Notes: a model not told the origin generated them from the letters alone. 64,000 bases of DNA from Colletotrichum lupini (GCF_023278565.1 NC_064675.1:2542001-2606000); one strand, 5' to 3'; shown: positions 1-12,178, numbered from the stretch's first letter. Translations and numbers: made by a program.

Positions 1-455
1 GAGTGCGCCAATCGCTGTCACTACTTGCCCGAGTGGCAAGCATGTTTGGGCCAGGGGTAAGAGGTCGGCAGCCAGGCCGCTGAACTCATCTGTAAACAGA
101 CAGCGCTTCATGAAGAGATCAAAATAGTCAAGGTAGAGTATAGCGCTGGGTATGTTGACGTGTGCCGGTAGTCCAGCGACTTGCATGCCTTCTTCGGAGG
201 ATCCGGGGCTGATGAAGTGCACTTCGGTCGTAGATGTGGCCTGAGGTAGGCAACGCTTCTTGGTTCGAGTACAGTACTCGCAGGGAGAACCGCCTTGACA
301 CTGATTTGTGATTGCTGTGTGTGAGTTCAAGTAACGCCATATGAGGGAATGAGCTGTGTATAGGTACCTACCTTGATACGCCTTTTGGCGCATGGCAGAC
401 AGCGAGTCCGTCTCCTGCGGTGATCCAGCGGACCGACCTCACGCTTGATCTTCAT
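1..455 (-). CDS. Zn2Cys6 transcription factor, 3' part beyond window edge
   Basis: Sequence-specific nuclear regulator, partial. Exon 1 is 455..372, starting at the ATG read as MKIKREVG. A 71-nt GT-AG intron (371..301) follows, and exon 2 is 300..<1. Splicing joins the two halves of a binuclear zinc cluster: C19-x2-C22-x6-C29-x5-C35-x2-C38-x6-C45, preceded by the basic run RRRRTR. The intron falls exactly before the third cysteine, so neither exon alone shows the domain. After the cluster comes a variable linker and then a stretch (YLDYFDLFMKRCLFTDEF, PLAQTCLPLGQVVTAIGAL) typical of the start of the fungal-specific domain of the PF11951 type. Frame is open to base 1. Targets are unknown. Its closeness to a second regulator, a P450 and a VAO suggests a local role, which is inference. 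Further introns may lie outside the window. Confidence 0.85.
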
Positions 456-1726
456 TTGAGTGTGCGGATATGAATGTTTATGTGTCAAAGTAGAGTTCCA
501 TCTCTCGAAGGCGGGATTCGAACAGGAGGTGCACAAAATAGTAGCGCTCTAGATGTCTCGGGAGTGGTCACTGGTGGCAGTGCGGACTTATACGAAAGCT
601 CCACTGCCACCCCGTACTAGTAGGCAGCTTTACTCGATTTAGAAGTAATTGAGCGCAGTGGACCCTCAGCAGCGCCTGAAAGCGCAATAGCTGATCCCTC
701 AACTGATCGAGTATACTCATGACGCTGCGAGACAGATACGGTTGAAACTTATTTACTGTTGAATACCCACCATCGGGCAAGCCCATGCGTTTTCAACATA
801 TGATGGACTGGGCTAGCATGATAATTGGAGGTCCATAGTACGTACTTGGAAGTTGGAGAAGCCAAAACCCCCCATCGGCCACCACCACCAAAACCCACCA
901 CATCCGCCCATGCTATCCATCGTCACCAACCACGACAAAACGACGATAGCTTCACAAAACAAAACTTCAAAAACATACAACACCAGATATTCGCTGGTCG
1001 TCACCGACCCAACTACTAATCCGGCCCTCATTGGCTTGTCTATGGGAGAGCGGACGGGATCCCGAATTTTCCAATGGGTATGGTCGTATGTGGTAGTCCT
1101 GAGAAAGAAGGAAACTTCTGAAGCTCAACTTGCGGTGATGCCCACTCGATCTCCATGAACCAATACTCAAGATCATTTCAAAAATGGTCCCAGCTCTCAA
1201 TCAAAGCTAACACTTCGTTATTGAGTTTCAACCTCGGTTACTTATAGGCGTCGACGGTTTCCCCCAAGGTACCTTATGTCGTGGTTGAAGACCCATCTGC
1301 CGTTGAGGTGGGGAAAATGCCGCCGCTGTGTTGTCAACACACATGACACCCGCGCCTAGAGGCACAACTCACGGCAGATGGGAACGGCATTCGATGAACA
1401 TAGAAACATCAAATTCAGTCGTCTTGGATTATCGGCAAGTCGTCGAAGAGCTTTCTTCGAGGAAACGCGTGCACGAGGAGTATGCCCTGCACGTTTTGGG
1501 GTTCACCTCCCTATGGCTTATTCCAGTAGATGGAAGACCAACGCTATAGCAGATCGGTGTTGGTTTTAAGGAGAACTCCTAGTATACAGCCAGACATTTT
1601 TGCTACACTTTCATGAGGCCCAGAGTGCTCTAAGTTATTAGTCCAAGCCGAGAGACGGTATGGGCACGTAGACAGGAAACGATGGCTTCAGCTTAGTGAC
1701 AATATAGGCATTACAAATCCGACATC
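456..1726. other. Intergenic region, upstream of the partial regulator and downstream of the C2H2-Zn2Cys6 gene
   Basis: I find no supportable gene in this stretch of about 1.27 kb. Short open frames of 60-100 codons occur on both strands with no family motif. It should contain the promoter of the left-hand regulator and the 3' end of the gene starting at 4385. A 51-bp segment (661-711) resembles part of the last VAO exon further right and is listed separately. Confidence 0.6.
661..711 (+). pseudogene. Short relic similar to the last VAO exon
   Basis: Bases 661-711 match 16584-16634, inside exon 10 of the vanillyl-alcohol oxidase gene, at 44 of 51 positions without gaps. Several differences are transitions. 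Similarity stops abruptly on both sides. It may be a fragment of a decayed VAO paralogue or a small duplicated patch. The segment is short, so chance or convergent similarity is not excluded. Confidence 0.4.
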
Positions 1727-4385
1727 CTAAGCTATCTTCAAGTCTCCGAGACTTTGCACCAAGTTGTGAACATAATCCATGGTATTCTCGTCATACACCG
1801 TACCTCGGGTCTTGTCAAACGGCCCGCCACTTGGGCCAGCCGTGTTCAACTCGATTTGCGACTTATCCAGCATCAACTGAGCAAGCATCCAAAACTCCTT
1901 TGCGTGGCGTATGAAACCCAGCCGTCGCCACATTTCGTCGCACAGCAGGAGACCGGGTGAATTTTCAGCGACCCAGCTGTCGGCCTGGTCGTAGAGCGAA
2001 ATCCATCGGTTCAGCCCCATCTGAAGGTGCCACGATCCGCTGTTGGGCGCGAGAGATACTTCGTAGTGGAAACCGAGGGTGTGTAATGCTAAGTTATACC
2101 GCGTAAGCGTCTGCCCTCGTTTGCGTGTAAACAACACCTGAAGTACTATGAAAAGTAAAGATTCAATTGAAGTAAGGTACATACCAGTGATGGCCGTGAA
2201 CAGATTCAGCATGCTGAGACCCGCTAGACCTTCGCAAGTTTCTTCGTCGCTGAGGTGGTTGTTGTACATGGCCTCGACGAGATCGACGACCCGCATGTGA
2301 GCTTGTCTCGGTTCGCTCGAGGTCCAATTGTGTAGGAGGACGAAGCACTCTTCTTGAGAGGACGCTTGGAAGCAGGAGTCGGGACAGACGATACTCATTC
2401 TCATCTCGGCGACCACGAGTCTCGGAGGTGAGTTGTGGAAGATGACAAACGCACCATCGAGCAGGAAGATGTAGGTCCCGGTTCTTTTTGTCGCACATCA
2501 GACTCTGCTTGCCTTTTTGGGAACTCCATGCCTCCTATGTGGTAAACTCACCGAATAAGCATCTCCAGTAAGACAAACCTTTTCCAGCTGAAAGTGGAGG
2601 AATCATCAACCGGCAGCTTATGACGGGTAAGATCATCCAAACCGAAGTCTCTTGCTGCCTGAAAGTACGGTGGTCAGCTGGTAACGGGAGGACTATGTGC
2701 AAGATTTGCATCTAACTTACATCCAAGACAACAGCATACCTATCCCTCCGAATACGACGTTTACTCGGTTTCACACCCTCCCAATACTGTATCAGACAAA
2801 CCAAGTAGGCAGCTTGGATCGCCTCGAGACGCCTATAGACCGCGTCATCGTCACATGAGACGGAATCGTTAACAGTGACAGACTCATCAAGAAGAACCTC
2901 GTCGAGGAAGGCGAGTTCTTCTACACTGTTGAACCAAATGTTGGCGTTCGCGCGGACGCTCGGCGACGGAGAGAGGCATGCTCCCAAGACGGCCATGGCG
3001 GCGATGAGCAAGGGTGATGCGTTGGAGGTCGAGAAGGATGGTTTGTGAATGATGGGGCAGTTGGGATACCAGCATGACCAGAATAGCTCGAGGTTGTCTC
3101 GTAGTCTTTGAGGGGAGAAGAAGTTGTGGCAGGAAAACTCGATGGAGCTGGACCAAGAGATGTCGATTTTGCTGCCTCTTGGTTTGCTGATGGTGATGTC
3201 TTTAAGCATTGCGACAATCTTGCACGTCAGGTCAAGAGACTCCCCCACTTGGAACCTGGAGAGTTGATCGTCAGACCGGTTATTGAGGCTGTATTGGGAT
3301 TCGGTCGAGAGCGAGACAGAAGGGGTCTGGCTACTGCGCCATGATATGTTAGGCTCTGCGGTTAGGGAAAATACCGAGCGCAAGTAGTTGTCCCAATTGC
3401 GACCATCGCACCCGAGGTTTGGTCTCCGGATCTGCTGGAGTAGTAACTGTCGTTCTTGGAGCGAGCCACATTCGAAGGACTGCGCCAGACCCGCGAACTT
3501 GGTAAACCTTTTCATATAGTTAAAGTGATATTTGATCGTGTTCTGTGTCCGGGTCTCGTATGGGAAGTCGAATGTGGAGTAGACCAGGTCGGGAATGAGC
3601 AGGTCGGGCGCTTCTTCAGCATGGTAATGGAAGGGATCACCTAGGTCTAACTCGTCGGTCAGGGGTTCATCTAGATAGGTATCTAGAGTGCCGCCTCCAG
3701 TTGCAGGCATGTAAAATAAGTCGTTTCTGGAAGCGCGCGCATCGAGTGGTGTGGTCGGGACTGGAGATTCTTGGGCCATGGATCGTTCCGTCAGAGTACC
3801 TGATTTAGCATCGCTGCGGTTGTTGTCTGCCATAGGTGATGTATCCCGTTGTGTATCATGCGCAGCCAAAGTATCGTTCTCATCGCTGGCAATCTGTGCT
3901 GTATATGTGCAAGGCCTGTTGTCTTTTAGACAGGTACGACATGGCCACTGAGAGCTGCAAGCTCGCTTCCGATGACTGCAACGATCGCAGGCTGTCTTCT
4001 TCTTGCCTCTAGTGTTTTGAGGAAGTTGCGGAATCTCTACGTCGGCCCGAAGCCTCTCTTTGCAGGCCTTGAAATGACGCTTGAGAACGTCTCTGTTCCG
4101 AACGTAGTTGGGCTTTAGCATGGTCGTCCCTTCACACGAAATGAGCTTACTTGCCTGCGCCCGAAAGATTGCGAACAGAAATGGCAATTAAATGGGCGGT
4201 TTGTACTATCTGTGGCGGAGCCTAAACGTCAGAAATTCCAATGATCGAGCGTGGATGATGGGAGATTGGGCTTATATACGCATCACTTCGTGGCGTTGAA
4301 GATGTTCGAGACGTGTGAACTTTCGGTCGCACACTTGGCATGTGATGCCAGAGGTAGCAGAAGAAGACAGCGTGCCGGAAGCCAT
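1727..4385 (-). CDS. Dual C2H2 / Zn2Cys6 transcription factor with fungal_trans domain
   Basis: Nuclear regulator of about 798 aa. Exons: 4385..4280, 4209..4155, 4092..2721, 2658..2552, 2483..1727. Spliced exons 1-3 give two zinc fingers: C16-x2-C19-x12-H32-x3-H36 and C44-x2-C47-x12-H60-x3-C64. A binuclear cluster follows, C89-x2-C92-x6-C99-x5-C105-x2-C108-x6-C115. The rest matches the fungal_trans type (PF04082), with WYPNCPIIHKPSF, AAYLVCLIQYWEG and TGTYIFLLDGAFVIF. Introns are 70, 62, 62 and 68 nt. Intron 2 (4154..4093) starts with GC (AG|GCAAGT) rather than GT, has the branch site ATGCTAAAG, and is required to restore the second finger. A 39-nt GT..AG stretch (2184..2146) in the last exon is a multiple of three and may be an optional intron. 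The start at 4385 is the only ATG that gives the first finger. Stop is TAG at 1729..1727. Confidence 0.88.
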
Positions 4386-4818
4386 GATTGATTAAATTAT
4401 CATTGTCGGGGATCATGGGGCGCCGAATAGACACTACGCGTGGGTGATCGGGGGTGATGGTTCTTCAAGGCAACATGTTCATGAAATACCGTTTGCTTCC
4501 CCAGACATTCCCCAATGTGGATCTGCGGGGAACCGCGCCTTGCCGGGAGGATCGGCAGAGAGGGGGCGTGAAGGGCCGGCTATTTCTGGCTACACTGTCT
4601 TTCGAGTGTGTATCTTTATTTCGGCACCTCACCTGAATTATGTTTCTTCGACATGAGCAGCGTGAGCTTGGTCAGAGACTCGAATGCAAGGCTTTTTGAT
4701 CTGTTTCTTGTGCCTAACTTCAGTTGTTTAATACCACTACTTCATGCGATGCCTATGTATGGGCTGGTCTGGAGGATTCCCATTGTCCGAGGGAATCCAT
4801 CTTCCCACCAAAAGCTAA
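4386..4818. promoter_or_regulatory. Promoter region between the C2H2-Zn2Cys6 gene and the retrotransposon
   Basis: These 433 bp have normal base composition and hold no gene I can support. They should include the promoter of the regulator starting at 4385, unless an upstream exon exists. I read the minus strand for the missing tail of the P450 interrupted on the far side of the retroelement and did not find it in any frame. Confidence 0.5.
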
Positions 4819-5020
4819 TGTCGGATTGGAAGTCCAATTCGACCGCGGCATACAGCCGACTGCGCAGGGGCCAATTGGGGGCCCTATTTACGATTATCAT
4901 AGCCAGCCTAACCTACGGTTAGAACCTCCTTTTTATACCTACGTAGATATTTATATAGTTCAATTGATCTCTTCGTTAACTACGGTTCGAACTAACTACT
5001 TTATAATAGGGATACTAATA
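4819..5020 (+). repeat. 5' LTR of the Ty1/copia element
   Basis: It begins TGTCGGATTGGAAGTCCAAT and ends GGATACTAATA, and aligns along its whole length with 11974-12178. It keeps many more C and G bases at CA/TG sites (for example CATACAG, GGGGCCAATTGG) than the 3' copy, so RIP is weaker over its first 100 bp or so. The short palindrome TTGGAAGTCCAA lies at its 5' end. Confidence 0.85.
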
Positions 5021-8000
5021 CTAATTAGTAATTAAATTCTATTATCGTAAATTAGTAAGGTATCTTACTACGTAAAAAAGACGACTTTTTAATACCGTAC
5101 GGGATAAGAAATTCGTACTAATTAACTTTATAAAAATAGATAAAAAAAGAGGTAATTCTTAAATACCGTACGGAATTGAGTAATTATAGCCCTTTATTAC
5201 TTACGAGAGGTCGACGTTTATTATATTAAACTATATTAATTAATAGAACTACTTAAGTAACTAGCTTTTTACCGTCGCCCCGAGTAGCTTTTTTATTAAA
5301 CGACTTTTTTATAGCTAGCCTACGATTAGAAATTAACTAATTAAATTAGTAAAAGTACGATATAAAAAAGCACCGTGCGATTAAAAAAGGGGATCTTTAA
5401 ATATAAATATTCTTACTTAGTAGCGAAGGTAACCTTATAGGAGTTATTAAGCTAAGAGATTTATAATATATAGGAAAGTTTATTATTACGAAGATCTTAT
5501 AAATACGACCTTAAGCCCGCGATCTAGACGACCTCCTCGTAGCTCTCTTAACTACCCCCCGGGTATTACTTAGGAATATAGTATAGGGGACGGTCTAACG
5601 AGGGAGGAGGGGATTTAGAGGTCTTAATAATATCGAGCTAAGAGTATTACGGATCTTAGAGATTAACCTAGGAAAAAAGCGGCTACCCTAAAGTAATCCT
5701 ACGACCTCCTGCTAGAGTTATTATTAGCCTAAGAAAAGGCTAAAAAGACGAGGATCTGAGGGGAAAAGAAAAGAATCCTCTAGAGGGCCGCTTAAGGGCT
5801 TCTTTTTATACTAGCTCCCGGCGCGAGATTACTAATTTTAAGAAATTAACTAAGTAATAAAAGGGATCGCTAGTAAGCGATAATTACTTAACCGTAATTA
5901 AGCTACGAAAAAGACTACTTAAAAGATATAAAATAGGGTACCGAGAGGCTATAAAAAATAAGATCTCTAAGGTATCTGACCCCACTACGTACGAGCGATA
6001 AGTAGGCATTTTTAATAAGTCCTTAAAATATATAATCTTATAAAAAAGAGGGCTTAACTTTATTAACTATACTTAACGGCCTATACGGTTCTTAATAGCC
6101 TATATAGCTCTTTTACGAGCCGCCCGGCGTTTATTTTTAACTATTCTTATAGAATACCGCTTTAGAAGAGGTAGGTCGAGGAAGGAAACTATTTAAAGAT
6201 TATAGAGAGCACGAGGCTTAAGAGGCTAGAAGTGTACGGGATAGCGGAAATTAGTAACTAATAAAAATCCCGAGACTAATTACTATATCTTCTTATAGTA
6301 ATACAAACGTCTACCGCTACTATTATAAAAAGGAACTACTAAAACCTACCTTTTATACTAAATAAAAAGGAGGATCCTAGTAGGTACGATGGCTAGCGAT
6401 CTAAAAGGGTAGTAGTAATTACTAAAAATAGTAAAAACGAGAGTAGTAATAAAACGGCGAGAGGAAGCGGGAATCTCCTAGACCCTGACAAATTCGTTAA
6501 GTAGTAAAAACACGGATTTACTACGACTAGCGCGCAGATTAAATATATCCTTATTAAGATTAAATACGCTAGTAATTACTAATATAAGTATAAACTAAAG
6601 TACGACCCTTAGCGAGTTAGGGTAAGGAAGAAGAGGACGAAACCCGATCCTAGATAGAATCCTAATCCCTTATAAATAGGTAAATATTAACCCGGACTAT
6701 TAAGGGACGTAAATATATAGAATCGCGGATTAGCCTAACGGTAAGTAAATTAACGCGGTATTAATCTATTTAACTAAAGTCTACGAAAAAAAGGGGCTAT
6801 AGGGGTAACCCCTATTTTATAAGATCGTAAATAACCTTAGTTACTAGCTAAACGAATAGTTCGCGAGCGCAAGCCTAGGAATTATAAAAGCTATTAATAA
6901 ATTCCTCTACGGGCGAGGGGTATTATTAGCGTAATTATAATTACGAGAGCTATACGAAATACTAATAGCAATAATTATAGAGGAGGAATTCGTATTATAA
7001 AACTAAGTATAAATCGATAGAGCGTATAATCGTTTTAACGAATTTAGAAAAAAGGTAAACGACCCAGATTTCCTCCTTATAATTACTAATAGAAATCTAT
7101 TATTATAAAAGGATATACTGGGGCAAAATATAGTACTAGAAGTACGATAATCGATAATTCTGCTTATTTTAATTTATAACTCGATACCGCTACTAATACG
7201 AAATTCGGCGCCGATCGGCTAATAAAAAAAGAAATAAACGACCCGAAGTTACTAATAGTACGTAGCGACATAGGGATCGTATATAGAGACTAAAAATCTA
7301 GCGGTAAATACGAGGCAATTTATAAACTTTAAAAAGATCTTTTTAAAAAAGAAATTATACTCTAGGGGGAAGTATAAGGTCTTATAAAAAACCCTAACGA
7401 TATTTTACGATTATTACGAAAAAGTCGGAATTAGGGAATACTAGTACTATTCGGTAATTAATATCGTACTCGTAGGCAAAGCCTCTAATTATTATTACGA
7501 AGCGGTGCGTAATTTTAATCAAAACGACTTTTTTAGTATAATTAACGTAATCCGAAGCCGCTTCGAGACCTATAATAAGAACCTAGAGCTTCTATCTAAG
7601 CTATGAGCAATTTTTTTTATATCTATAGCTAAGATAATAGAGGGTAAATCGTAAGTAAAGATCCTTAAAGAGCTTATCGATCGAATTAATAAGCTAGCGA
7701 AAACCTAGTTAAATAAGGGGATAAACGAGCGGAAAGTCGGATATTTTTATACTATAATCTAGCGTATATTAAAAGTAAAGATTACCCTATACTAAGTACC
7801 TAAAGACTACGAGACGCTCTACTCGAAGCTAAGATCTAGCTTTAATATTAAAGCGAGAATACTATACTAAACCTATTTCTAAGTATACGACGGCCCTTAT
7901 TAGTAATATTAGGTCGATCGAACGTATAATAAGAAAGGAAAAGAGGCTAGATATAGTAATCGCTAATAAGGAGGCCTAGATTCGTTAAATAGGTAGAGAT

Positions 8001-8659
8001 TTAACTTATAGGTAGGGTAATAAAAAAAGTAATATTATATTTATAAAAAGGATAGATATTAGTTAAGTAACTACTCTAAGGAAGAGCGTACTAAATCGTA
8101 CGAATAATATAAAAAGTTAAGGGTAATAAACGGTAAAACTAGCCCTCGTTAGTTTAACTAATTCCTTATTATATATAAGGGCAGATCCGGGGGTATAGAA
8201 CCTAGCGATAGTAACTAAAGTAGCGGCCTAAAGTATATACCCCCTATAAGAGATTCGGAAGATAAAGAAGATCTTACCCCCTATATTAACGAATTAGATT
8301 ACGACGAAATCGACGATATTAACTACTCTTTTTTCGCCCCGTTAGCCTTTAGAGGATATACGAGGCTAAACGAATAAAGGGTAGTAGAAGCTCTTAATAA
8401 GTAGGCTTTTATCTATAGATAGTAAGAGAAGGTCCCTTAGATAACGGATATAAAGGCGGCTAAAAGGGTAAATTTAATAGGGCCGAAGCCTATTTTCTTA
8501 ACGATTAAAAAAAAGACACTATCTCTCTCGATATTTAAAAAAAAGGAATATAGTACTAAGCAAATCTAAAGGTAGCTAGAAGGGTCCTTTTTATATTACT
8601 TAGATCCCTCGAATACTAAGCTTATATAGGTATTTTACGCGAGCGAAAGGTACGGCCTA

Positions 8660-11600
8660 GATAATTTTTATAGGATTATCCTAAATACTAGGGTATTATA
8701 ATAGTTAACTAGAGGAAAAGGGTAATTCTAAGTACTATAAAAGATCGTACTAATAACGCTTAATACGTTAACGACGGGTATTACGAGGATTAGTTTCGGC
8801 CTAAGTAAAGAAATCGTCGCCCTGGGTATAATAAAAGTAGAGACGTACTTCGGAACGATAACTTTTTATATTTTGCCCGTTAATACCCCATTTCTCTTAT
8901 ATTTAAAAGACATAGATTAACTAAGTATTATATTTAATAATACGAAGAACAAAATCTCTAGCGATAAGTACTTCGAGGTAGTCGAACGACGATAGGGGCA
9001 TGCGTTTATAAAGCTTACTAATAATATAAAGTCGATTAATTACCTAACGAAAAGTAAGCTTAAAAAACTATATTAGAGATTCGGGTACCCGTCGGTTACG
9101 AGGCTATATAACTTCTTAAAGTAATTAAGTAATAATAATATCGAAATAGGGGCGCTAGAGTAGTTAATAAAAGTATATTACTAATATTAGATAAATGCGC
9201 AGAGCCTACGTAAATTTAAGTTTAAATTGCGTAATAATCTTAACTTTAATTAGGAAATAGTTATTAATATCTTTTACTTAAATAGTCGGCTAGTACTATA
9301 TATAATCGACGTATTTATATCTTTTTAAATAAGGTAATTCCTCTAGGATTTATAAGTAAAGATAGTGTGGGCAGCCCTACGAAAAAGCTAGATCGATATA
9401 TATTAGGGACCGCTAGACGGTATTAGAACCGACGTTAGTACTAGCTTTAAGTTAGTAGAATTTAGGGATAATACGACGGCCTATAGTATATAGATAAAAG
9501 TCGTGCTCGTTAAAGCGTACTATAGTATTAAAAAGGTAGAAAGGGTATACTAATAGTTAAAAAGGGCGTTTAGAATTATTAAAGAGGAAAATCCGGATTC
9601 TACTAATAACGAATACCTCTAGATAGCACTTAAATACTATAATAATACTATAGGGCCTAACGGACTTATACTAACGCTATTAGTATTTAGAGCATATCTA
9701 AGAACGACCTTAGCCTCGCTACTATTACTAAGCGTAAGTTAATAAGCCTAAGTAGTTAAAAAAGTAATATAGGCACTGCGCGAGGTAAGCGTAAGAAGGT
9801 AAGTTAATAAAGTAATTGCTACGCGCAATAGGCCCGATATAGGGGATAATCTAAATATACTACTAAATTCGGATATATAAGTATAGTACGAAATTACCTA
9901 ATAGTAGACTAGGCTATATAAGTTAATTTCTATTAATAAGCGCTCTTATATAGTCGCGAGAGATCGCGACTAGCTACTCGAAGTATTAATTATAATAATT
10001 AAACCGTACTATATAGATCCTAATAAGGTAATTTTTAACTTATAAAAAGAAGAAGAGCTAGGGGAAACTATATAACCCGCAGTAGAGGTATAAGAAATTA
10101 TCCTCGACGAAATCGTCGTAATAGTACTAATAAACGACAAGGAAGAGGATATTACTAAAAGGGTACTAATACTACTAATAAGACGTTATAAAAGACTACA
10201 ATAGCAAGCCCTAACGCGGTAATTTATTACTAGCGACGAGGTAATTAATACTTTTTATATAGTAAAAGAGAAAGCCGATTTCGAGCTAATAATTAAACTA
10301 CGTAAGGAAGGCGTAATTATAATTACTAAAAAGCCGTATAAGGGATTAGATCTTATCGAAGTAGATACTCTTTATAATCGAGGGGTCTATCGATTTATCC
10401 TATACGACCTAGAAAAATATATAAACCTCCGTATATTTAAATTATAAATAGTTCGTAAGATTAAAGAGAAAGGAATACCCTAGCCGTACGAGAAGTCTAG
10501 ATACGTAATTTAGGGGTATAGTAATATCGAAAAGGCGACGCTACTTATATAATTACTTATTATATAGTGCTATAGCTAACGATTAATAATAGTACTAATA
10601 GCATCGCTACGGAAGAAGGGATACGAGATTTAGAGCTATAATATTACCTAGGCCTATACCTAATCGGCTATAGGGCTTATAAGGAAAATCCTAGCCTATT
10701 TACCGAAGGAAATAGCTAGTAAGTACTTAGAAAGTACGATTATTAAAGTGCTTAAGCTACTATATAGGCTCGTAAAATCGGGTACTTATTAATAAGCTAC
10801 TTACTACGATTTTTATATTAATTAACTATTAATAGTTATTTTTATATACGACCCGTACTTATTAGTCGCGGAGTATAAAGGTAACTAATTTAGGATCGTT
10901 AGAATATAAACCGACGATATATTAGGCCTATGCGATATTAACTTTATAAAGAAGGAGGATAAGGAGCTTTAAAAAGCGGGCTTTATAATAAAGCTAAAAG
11001 AGGTCCTTATAATAAATACCCCCTTAGTATTTAATAGCGGGATTTTTATAATTAAAGGGGAAACCGTCGTTTTTTAATAAAAGGGGTAGGGCGAGAAAAT
11101 TAACCTCGTCGATCCGAACGTAACTAACGTTAAGAAGCGGTATAAGGCTAAGCTTATACGAGGGGTATATATTATAAATATTTATTAGCCTAAAATAACT
11201 TTTAATTATATTAAAGTAGCGTAAACTATAGATTTAACTAAACGAGACGTCGAGGTACTTAATAAGCGGCTTAAATAGTAATAAATAAATCTCGATCGAG
11301 GTCTCGTTTACTACCTAATCGACCTTACGACTAATAAGCTCTACGTTTTTATTAATAAGTTATTTACGAATAATAACGACCTTACTTCGTAATTAGGGTA
11401 TATTATTATCTTAGTTAATAAGAGTATAGACGAGAGCGAATTTACTATATATAATAATATAATCTACTACTCGTTAACTAAAAATAAATAAGTAATAAGA
11501 AGTGTACTAGTATTAGAGGTTTATAGTATAATTAACGGTATTAACCTCTCTTATGCGATTTTAATAATACTAAGGAAGATTACCGATTAAATTAGCTTTT

Positions 11601-11850
11601 TATTTATTCTAATAGTTATTTATATAGATTCCTACTCGTTATACAAATGCCTTATTAAATTAAGAACGACGAAAGAAAAGAGGCTTATAATCGATATTAT
11701 AGCCCTTAGGTAATTATATAAAAGGCGCGAGATACTCGAGATCCGTTAGATTAATAATAAAGATAACCTCGTAAACGCTTTTATAAAAGTAGTATTAAAT
11801 AAGGGATTAGAGTAATTCGTAAGTAGTAGAAAAGTTATTATATAAATAGA
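8660..11850 (+). pseudogene. Degenerate Ty1/copia pol
   Basis: Remains of the retroelement polyprotein on the plus strand, broken by dozens of TAA/TAG codons that replaced CAA, CAG or TGG. Recognisable segments in order are a protease-like stretch (RIILNTRVL, where an aspartate has become asparagine), a KDID-x-LSIIFNN stretch and RFGYPSVTRLYNFL of the pre-integrase region, the integrase region to about 9700, RT with the TDD catalytic pair and a following GLCDINFIKKED segment, and RNase H at the 3' end. It cannot encode a functional protein. Boundaries are approximate. Confidence 0.8.
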
Positions 11851-11973
11851 GAGATAGGTTATACAAAAAGAGTAAAGAAAAGGGGGAAAAAGAGACGACT
11901 TAGTAAACGGGCCCGAGGTCGAATTATACCTCTAACCGTAGTAGTTAAATCGATAAAAAAAAGAGAAAGTTAG

Positions 11974-12178
11974 TATCGGATTAGAAGTCTAATTCGACCG
12001 CGGTATATAGCTAACTACGTAGGGGCTAATTAGGGGCCTTATTTATAATTATCGTAGCTAGCCTAACCTATAGTTAGAACCTCTTTTTTATACTAACGAC
12101 GCAGATATTTATATAGTTTAATTAATCTCTTCGTTAACTACGGTTCGAACTAACTACCCTATAATAGGGATACTAATA
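11974..12178 (+). repeat. 3' LTR of the Ty1/copia element
   Basis: Direct repeat of 4819-5020, with most former CA/TG sites now TA (for example GTATATAGCTAACTACGTAG where the left copy has CATACAGCCGACTGCGCAGG-like sequence). Its last base abuts codon 488 of the P450 read on the minus strand, so it supplies a tyrosine codon and a TAG stop to that gene. Confidence 0.85.

Larger units (their letters stand above)
4819..12178 (+). mobile_element. Ty1/copia LTR retrotransposon, heavily RIP-mutated
   Basis: A 7.36-kb element bounded by direct repeats of about 202 and 205 bp. The interior is very AT-rich. CA and TG dinucleotides are almost absent, while TA and CG are frequent, which is the signature of C-to-T change at CpA by RIP. 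No open frame survives. With stop codons ignored, the plus strand still shows Ty1/copia order: protease near 8670, a GAG-pre-integrase segment near 8900-9120, reverse transcriptase around 10650-11100 with TDD at 10910-10918, and an RNase H end near 11620-11850 (IDSYSLYKCLIKL, ending NKGLE-x-FVSSRK). The RT precedes RNase H and lies after the integrase, which is copia and not gypsy order. A purine-rich tract (about 11955-11970) precedes the 3' LTR. The five bases on either side (GCTAA and GAAAT) do not match as a target duplication. Confidence 0.92.

Noticed and set aside
4386..4818. Continuation of the truncated P450 beyond the retroelement
   Set aside because: All three minus-strand frames were read; none resembles a P450 C-terminus and each meets a stop early.
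4819..12178. Ty3/gypsy classification of the element
   Set aside because: Integrase lies upstream of RT and the RNase H tail has copia-type sequence, so gypsy order is excluded.
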